NCBI RefSeq assembly: GCF_001625305.1
Contig: NW_017802713.1
Coordinates: 2,724,809-2,788,808 of the forward strand
Direction of reading: 5' to 3'
Source: Branchiostoma belcheri
Taxonomy: Eukaryota; Chordata; Leptocardii; Amphioxiformes; Branchiostomatidae
Length of the DNA stretch: 64,000 nucleotides
Below, in pieces: positions 57,937-64,000 of the stretch. The translations under genes were made by a program, and so were the position numbers. How positions within the stretch are numbered: position 1 is the first letter of the stretch; each line of letters opens with the position of its first letter. The notes beneath the pieces were generated by a model. That model had not been told where the DNA came from. It saw only the letters and a list, made by a program, of their open reading frames with translations, and did no database searches.

Positions 57937-60900
57937 CTACACAGTGTGATTGTACGCAGGATTGTCGTTAGCGGAAGGTTGCGTGGCAGATTTTGCCGAC
58001 TTGGACCTGCAGAATTTGCAGGAGATGAACAAAGCTGCGGCGACCAAAACAACCACACCAATCACCGAGCCAACAATGACCCAGGTGAGCGTATCGTTGG
58101 TATAGACAGGCTCGGGGTCGGGTATGTACTCGAGATTCGCCGTCACGATGTTGGAGGGATCACCGCAGTTGTCCGCTTCGTCGCACATGCGCACGGCGAA
58201 GACGAACGTGACGTTGTGGCCTCGGTCTGGCACCAGGATGACGATAGTCATGGCGGAGCCGGGTTCCGGAAGTGACGTCAGACTTCCCTGCAGCACTTGT
58301 GACTGGTTGACCAAAGCTTGCCCGTAGAAGTCGTCTGCAAGCTGGTCAAAATGGCGGCTGTACCGGGTCTCAACATGGTGGGCTGGAAAAAGTACGCAAA
58401 AGTATTAAATTGGTGTCTGAATCGATTCGATCACAGCTCTACGTTCCTTTCATTAATTAATCTATTACATTGAATTCCTTTTCCTCTTTGGTAAGCAGGG
58501 TGGGTGGCTATTGGAAAAATCCTATTTTTTAATTCTATTTCTAATAGATGGATTATAGGCATGAGGTAATATAATATAGGTTCATAAGATAAAGCAGAGC
58601 AGACGCAACATACCTGGCCCTCCCTGATCGAAGTCGTCACCGAGCGCTGTCCAACTCAGGGTCACGGTAGCGTTGGCGTAGGAAACTTCAACCACCACGA
58701 GGTCATCCACCCGGGACGGCGGCAGCATGTCCTGTCCAGAGATTCCACCACTGGGGATCCCCTGTACTTGACAAACGCCTCCTGTTGTCATCCTCTGGAA
58801 CGGCTCTAACGGTTCTTTCTGAACGTCGTCCCCACTGGTAAACCCAGAGGCTACAGAGGAAGGACCAAACGATAATACATTTTATATGATTCTCTATTCC
58901 TAAGGTTAATAAGCTATGTCATCTTGAGTTTCTCATTTCTAATCAGAATATCATTCATATATGCATGATTTTATACCCAGCAATGAAACAAGCAGAACAT
59001 GTATTGGAGTAGAAACTAAAACTGTTAACATGTTGCAATAATTGCCAAGTTAGTCAGTTATGGTCGTTTTGTTTGATTTTTTTTTATTCCAACATGTAAT
59101 CACCAGACGTGGTGACGACACACTCAAGTTTTTTCAACTTATATTAATGCCACCACCAATACAAGGACAAATACATGACAGTACAATTCTCATTTTCACC
59201 TGAGCTAATAAGTGAGGAAAGTCGTATAAAGTGCCTTTCCCAAGGGCATAAGATCGGTGGCATGTCAGTACTCGAACCCGGAACTCTAAGTTCCGAGTCG
59301 CGCACTCTGCCACACGACCCCACTGTTTGATTTTGAAGACAGTATAATTTTTACCAGGGTCCAGCGGTAGCACACCACTCCGCATGCCACGTCGACGTCC
59401 ATGGTTGATGACGATGTACCCGGCACCCCCCTGAGAGTTGTCTCCCTTAACGGAAACGCCGTAACGTCCGTCCTTGGAGAAGTTGAAGAAGCATCTAGAG
59501 TAGATGCCGTCATTCGTCGTTACGTCAGTACCTAAAAATGAGAAAAAGAGACAATAAAAGGATTTTACGTCACGTTTTGTGCCTTAAAATCAATGACAAT
59601 GTGTAATTCAAAGATTGTGTGCCTGTGGTCCATCAATGCAGACAGTAAGCATTGCATGATGTCATGATCGTTCTCATGTGACCACTGGATTATGTCCTCC
59701 TTTTTGTTATACTTCTTTCCTACCATAAACCAGTTTCATTAAAGAACTGGTGCATAGAACGTGTTTACCTGCACCGTTATCCAGCAGCATGATCTCCTCT
59801 ACCTCACCACCGGGCTTCTCAATGGACGCCTTCACGACAGCCCCGATGACAGGCAGGTACCCCTTTCGTACCGACGCGAAGATCGTCAGCGCCGTCGGCT
59901 GAGTGGAGGAGTAGTTAAGGGACACGGCGCTGACCTGTGCGGTCACTTTGATGGGTACGGTGTCGTTGACGGCGTTGGACGTCACTATGACGGTGACGTC
60001 CTGGTCGTTGGGGGTATTGTTGGTGATGTTGTAGACCCACTTTCCTGGCTGGAAGGTATAAATCAAATGCAAGGAGTAAGAATAGATTTCTTTGAAAAAC
60101 AGTGGGTAAATCCAATATGGACGAAGTAAACAGAAGCTTACATGTACAAACAAAGGCCCTCACGGAAAGCACCCGTCATGGCTGAATGCTGTGATATATA
60201 TTGTACATATGATATATCATCGAGTATAAATAAAGGCGCAAACAAAGATCTGTTGTGTTTGAAGCTAAGGTTTTCCATTAATTCGGTAAAATCGTCGAAG
60301 ATGCCTATACCGTTGCTATGCCAGGTATCTCAATGGTAATGGTGTCCGATGTGACGTCATACAGGGGGTCTCCTTCGGTGATCATAAGGCCATGTGGGGT
60401 CCCCAGAGTTACCCTGGGACGTTGTCCGTCCAGCCAGGAGACAGAAAACGTGGTGTTCTCCCCCACACTGTTGTCAACGTACACGTGGTTGCTGTAGGTC
60501 TCCCGATTACTGATGGTCTTGTCTTCACTTAGGATCTATGGGATCATGATAAATTTTGTTTTAATCGCAGTAAATGTAATATTCTATGGGTGTATACAGT
60601 GTGGTATACGTATAATTGTAAAGAAAATTGTATAGAAAAATGCTAACCTGCTTTCCAACATCACAAAGAAGTCTTGTGTAGTTTCGGCTATCACCAGTAC
60701 AACCTTCGTCGTGTTCTTAGGGCCAACAACTTTCGACATGTGATCTTTAGGACACCTGACGCCAAAAGGTACCAAACAGTGTACTATACGAAAAAGTACC
60801 CACAGTGAGCTAAACAATAAGGAAACGAAGGTTGAGGTTCATCGGACACTGCTACAGAAGTGAGGATGAAATAATAAACCAGTTAATACTGTGGGAGCCC

Positions 60901-63279
60901 TCACATGGAAAAAGAAGTCGTGGTCGTCCAGCAAGAAACTACATAAATAAATTAATAGAAGACACCCAGCTCGACAGGAAAAACCTGATGGTAGTAATGA
61001 AGGATAGGAAGAGATGGAGAGCTATCATTGGCACCGAGGGAAGCTCGACCCAGTGAATGAGTAGTGAGTGACGTCATGGAAGTGTGTAACACTCACCTTC
61101 ACTCCATTGGTTCCAGCTTTTTCTTCGAACGTGGTGGTGAAAGCGTTGTCCAAGGCTGTAGATTCGTCAGTCCCAGAGAAGAACGAGAGGCCCCCTGTCT
61201 GCAGCGATAGGGTCTGCAGCATGGCGTCGGCGTCTTGGCTGTAGGCGATGCTTGAGACGATGACGCTTTTCGTGACAAGCTCCGGTATCACTTCACTGAT
61301 CCTCGGGTCTCGGTTTTCCTCGCCATCAGTGATAAGGAGAAGGATACCTCCTTGAGACGGCCCTACTTCTTCGAGTGCCTTCAAAATGAAGGGACAGGCA
61401 TTGGGAAGTGAATACTAGTATGCTAATTGACATTTTTTCTCATTGACATATTCTTCTCTGATTCATCAGATTCATCAACATCTACACATAATCAAAAACA
61501 CTGAAGGGGAAACCTGTATCCACTTCCACGGCCAATGATCACATTCTTATACCCTTTGAAACCAGGAGTGGCGTTGGGTGGCGTAGTGGTAGATCATTCG
61601 ACTGTGAACCGTGGAAACCCGGGTTCGATCCCGAGTCGTACCCTGGACCGACATTTTGCCCTTGGGAAAGGCACTTAACACGACTTTCCTTACTCCACCC
61701 TAACTTCGGTTGAGGAAAGTCGTATTGAGGTCGCCTTGTGGCGCCGAATGGCAGCCGAAAAGATCCTTGCGACAGTTCCACAAAAATGTGGGTGGAACAA
61801 ATATGTATCACGTGAATTATGTGTATTATCGTGTATTACTACCATTTGTATCATCTGATTGTAAACCCTGCATCAATTCAGCACTATAAGGCTGCGATTT
61901 CACGGGTGATGTTTGGCCAATAACTTATTTATTATTATTATTATTATTATTTATTCTATTGATCTTTCGGGAAACCTTGACCTTGACCGTATGTAGCCAG
62001 ATATAGAACCTGAATTCAACATCCTACCTGGACGCCTTTTTGAAGACCACACCCAATGCACGTGCCCCCAGTAGCACTGGTGGGAAGTGAAGCAATCAAG
62101 CCATCACGGACTGCCTGAGAGGTGACACTGAAAAATAAATATTTTCTATTTTGTGGTTTGTTATTGTTATACTGTGTGTTTCTTCTCCAGGAAAGACAGT
62201 CACTATAAGCAGCTTTGAAATTATACAGTGGGCAAATCCAATATATTAGAGTGGCGTCGGTGGCGCAACGGCTAGAGCGTTGGACTCGGAACCGAGAGGT
62301 CCCTGGTTCGATACTCACCGTGGCCTGACGTTGTGACCTTGGGAAAGGCACTTTACACGACTTCCCCATCTATACGGTGGAGTGACGCCCACCGAGCTTC
62401 TTAGGCTAATCTGTCTAACTGGGTGCCAAAAAACACCCTACGGATTTGTTGCGCCAATGTGTCAACATCAGCACATTTGCGACCAAGAGCCGTTATTTTT
62501 TTTTTCAAAATCCAATATGGATGAAGTAAACAGAAGCTTACATGTACATACAGTTGCAAACAAAGATCTGTTGTGTTTGAAGCTAAGGTTTTTCCATTAA
62601 TTCGGCAAAATCGTCGTAGATGCCTATACCGTTGCTATGCCGGGTATCTCAATGGTAATGGTGTCCGATGTGACGTCATACAGGGGGTCTCCCTCGGTGA
62701 TCATAAGGCCATGTGGGGTCCCCAGAGTTACCCTGGGACGTTGTCCGTCCAGCCAGGAGACAGAAAACGTGGTGTTCTCCCCCACACTGTTGTCAACATA
62801 CACGTGATTGCCATTCGAATCGGTAAGCATTTTGATTAGCACAGGCCCTCTATGAAGAATGCACTACAAATGCATGAACCAGCAAGATTTTTTATATTCC
62901 AACATGTAATCACCAGACGTGGTGACGACACACTCAAGTTTCTTCAACTTATATTAATGCCGCCACCAACACAGAGGACAAATACATTACAGAACAATAC
63001 TCATGTACACCTGAGCTAAGTAAGGAAAGTCGTGTAAAGTGCCTTTCCCAAGGGTACAATATCGGTGGCATGTCAGGACTCGAACCCGGGACTCTTAGTT
63101 CCGAGTCACGCACTCACAAGATCTGAATTGCCTTTCGAGGAAGCCAGGTCGTACCTCACTACCGGGTGTTCTATTGAAGCGTCGACCGCAAAGGTGACCA
63201 CGCCCACCGAGGTACCTAAAGACACCGTGCTGCGGATGAACCTCCTTGATACCTGGATCAGACGCTGGAGCGGTTCCCC
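57937..63279 (-). CDS. CLCA-family protein, 3' part of the gene (eight exons)
   Basis: Exons: 63279-63118, 62114-62028, 61378-61097, 60535-60311, 60048-59769, 59531-59355, 58850-58614, 58382-57937; 1896 nt, 631 aa plus stop. The signal peptide, metalloprotease-like domain and MIDAS of the VWA domain lie upstream of the window. Exons 1-3 here hold the rest of VWA (VGVVTFAVDAS, GGTCIGCGLQKGVQ, GGILLLITDGEENRDPRI, YSQDADAMLQTLS, TGGLSFFSGT). The next ones are beta-rich domains (VSWLDGQRPRVTLGTPHG; NDGIYSRCFFNFSKDGRYGV) and the Fn3-like end (PPSRVDDLVVVEV, WTALGDDFDQGGPG). The last exon has a transmembrane helix (WVIVGSVIGVVVLVAAALF) and a tail with NPAY. CLCA proteins are secreted or membrane-anchored self-cleaving regulators of chloride conductance and mucus. 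Membrane anchoring is supported here; chloride regulation is inferred from the family. Confidence 0.92.
59081..59323 (-). mobile_element. SINE family A in a CLCA intron
   Basis: Minus-strand copy with target-site duplication TGTTTGATTTT at 59070-59080 and 59324-59334. It lies 31 bp downstream of the donor of the exon ending at 59355. Confidence 0.88.
60815..61056 (+). pseudogene. LINE C-terminal fragment in a CLCA intron
   Basis: A plus-strand frame reads LRFIGHCYRSEDEIINQLIL, WEPSHGKRSRGRPARNYINK and LMVVMKDRKRWRAIIG, ending in a stop. This GxRxRGRP...D...W pattern is the extreme C-terminus of a non-LTR retrotransposon polyprotein. The rest is missing. Confidence 0.82.
61572..61950 (+). mobile_element. 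SINE family B in a CLCA intron
   Basis: Head GGCGTAGTGGTAGATCATTC, B box GGTTCGATCCC, the body as in 33700-34115, and the ending GGCCAATAACTTATTT with ATT repeats. Confidence 0.88.
62213..62860 (-). pseudogene. Out-of-order duplicate of a CLCA exon
   Basis: This segment repeats 60098-60490, including most of the 60535-60311 exon (GENTTFSVSWLDGQRPRVTL). The 5' end of the copied exon differs (MLTDSNGNHVYVDN against ILSEDKTISNRETYSNHVYV). It sits between two VWA exons that join in phase without it, so inclusion would break the VWA domain. Its own donor-side sequence (CGGTATAG) is intact. It may be a dead duplicate exon or an exon of a different transcript. Confidence 0.8.
62250..62505 (+). mobile_element. 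tRNA-derived SINE, family C
   Basis: Head GTGGCGCAACGGCTAGAGCG, B box GGTTCGATACT, ending in T- and A-rich tails. The target-site duplication is AAATCCAATAT on both sides. It was inserted into the duplicated CLCA segment after the duplication, because 60098 onward lacks it. Confidence 0.85.
62889..63116 (-). mobile_element. SINE family A forming a CLCA splice donor
   Basis: Minus-strand, 5'-truncated copy flanked by CAAGAT at 62883-62888 and 63117-63122. The exon ends ...GATCTT at 63118. The donor GTGAGT takes its G from the duplication and TGAGT from the first bases of the SINE. Confidence 0.82.
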
Positions 63280-64000
63280 CTGACAAACACAGGTTACAAT
63301 TGTTAAGATAGTCATAATCTTGTACTGTACTGTACCCTGGTGTACATTTGAGATAGCTAGGTCATCACCATGGCAATTGAAACAGGTTCTTTTTGTTGAT
63401 AAGATGCTCAAGAGACGAAATTTGACTGTTCTTGTTGTTTTACCGAGGAAATGGTATAGAAGACTTCTTTATATTGCCTATTCATGTATTACTGTTACAG
63501 TAGTATGGCCAATTTGTCCACTTTGGTTGTGTGAAAATATATACCCTAAAGTTTTTTTCGGTAGAACAGGGTGTCATAGCACTAAAAGGTGTATGTTTGC
63601 TAAAAGAACGTTGTCAAGTCAAGCACACACTTCAATATTACTAATAAATAGTCCGTTTTAAACTATCCCACAAACTATAATCTTACACAGTTGGCTATCT
63701 GTCTACTGCGATCTTAATGTTATACCTTAAAGAGTCCTCAAATGATATCTATCAATGCCAGCAAGTGAATTAGATTTCACTGTAGAAAACATCAATTTTT
63801 CTATTTGTGGTAGGATTACGTCAGAACGCCAAAAAGCAGTCACTCGAGCAACTGGATATGATTTTGGAAACGGTCAGACGTTTCAGCTACATGTAGTATC
63901 CACTAGCTTTCGTCAGTGACTGAGAGACCAGATGAGAAGTGTAGGTTTATAAGCACAAACTATTGATTGATATGCAAATAAAGTGAAGACGAATTTCGGA
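63280..64000. other. CLCA intron reaching the window edge
   Basis: No exon can be supported. The last ~160 bp (63836-64000) repeat the body of SINE family D seen at 36205-36330 (GATTTTGGAAACGGTCAG). Confidence 0.6.

Overview
This is eukaryotic genomic DNA from an invertebrate deuterostome. A lancelet (Branchiostoma) is the best guess: compact exons with GT-AG introns of 0.1-4.6 kb, very high domain shuffling (SRCR, CUB, MAM, LDLa, ZP, D8C), Penelope-like elements, tRNA-derived SINEs, hairpin elements and large microsatellites. The species is inferred from this style, not proven. Two assembly gaps are present (23005-23099 and 41847-42300).

Layout. (1) Plus strand, 1726-15398: a ten-exon gene for a secreted CUB plus chymotrypsin-fold serine protease (401 aa), with a TATA box at 1632-1638 and an AATAAA at 15745. 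(2) Minus strand, 32979-16125: a 22-exon gene for a 1072-aa type I membrane mosaic protein (here 'ZP-A'): signal peptide, LDLa, SRCR, MAM, somatomedin-B, CUB, SRCR, ZP, furin site REKR, transmembrane helix, short tail. (3) Minus strand, 53259-35052: a tandem paralogue ('ZP-B', 27 coding segments, 1419 aa): signal peptide, LDLa, MAM, SRCR, CUB, two SRCR, D8C (the uromodulin/GP2 cysteine domain), ZP, REKR, transmembrane helix, tail. (4) Minus strand, from beyond 63279 down to 57937: the 3' part of a CLCA-family gene (631 aa, eight exons; N-terminus outside the window). I joined every gene by reading splice sites. Exon phases agree at every junction, and each joined reading frame is divisible by three.

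The two ZP genes share first exons, promoter-proximal DNA and an almost identical last exon, but differ in module content and order. This is what exon shuffling of phase 1-1 modules would give. Nearly every domain is separated by a very short exon encoding a Thr/Trp-rich linker, an exon family I do not recognise from other genomes. Mature proteins of this type (DMBT1-like and uromodulin-like) are secreted or membrane-bound polymers on epithelia that bind microbes. The neighbouring protease may act in the same epithelial setting, but nothing here proves that.

The most notable signal is how often transposable elements sit on splice sites. A retroposon has split a ZP exon of ZP-B, and its target-site duplication supplies both splice sites, so it reads as a newly gained 433-nt intron. 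A SINE has duplicated the 5' splice site of ZP-A exon 1. Another SINE supplies the donor of a CLCA exon. A minisatellite and a tandem triplication have each multiplied a 3' splice site in ZP-B. The rest of the intergenic and intronic DNA is largely repeats: a palindromic Penelope-like element at 16945-19165, a 12-copy ~103-bp satellite in ZP-B intron 1, hairpin elements, and a triplicated 500-bp repeat near 47.8, 54.8 and 56.4 kb.
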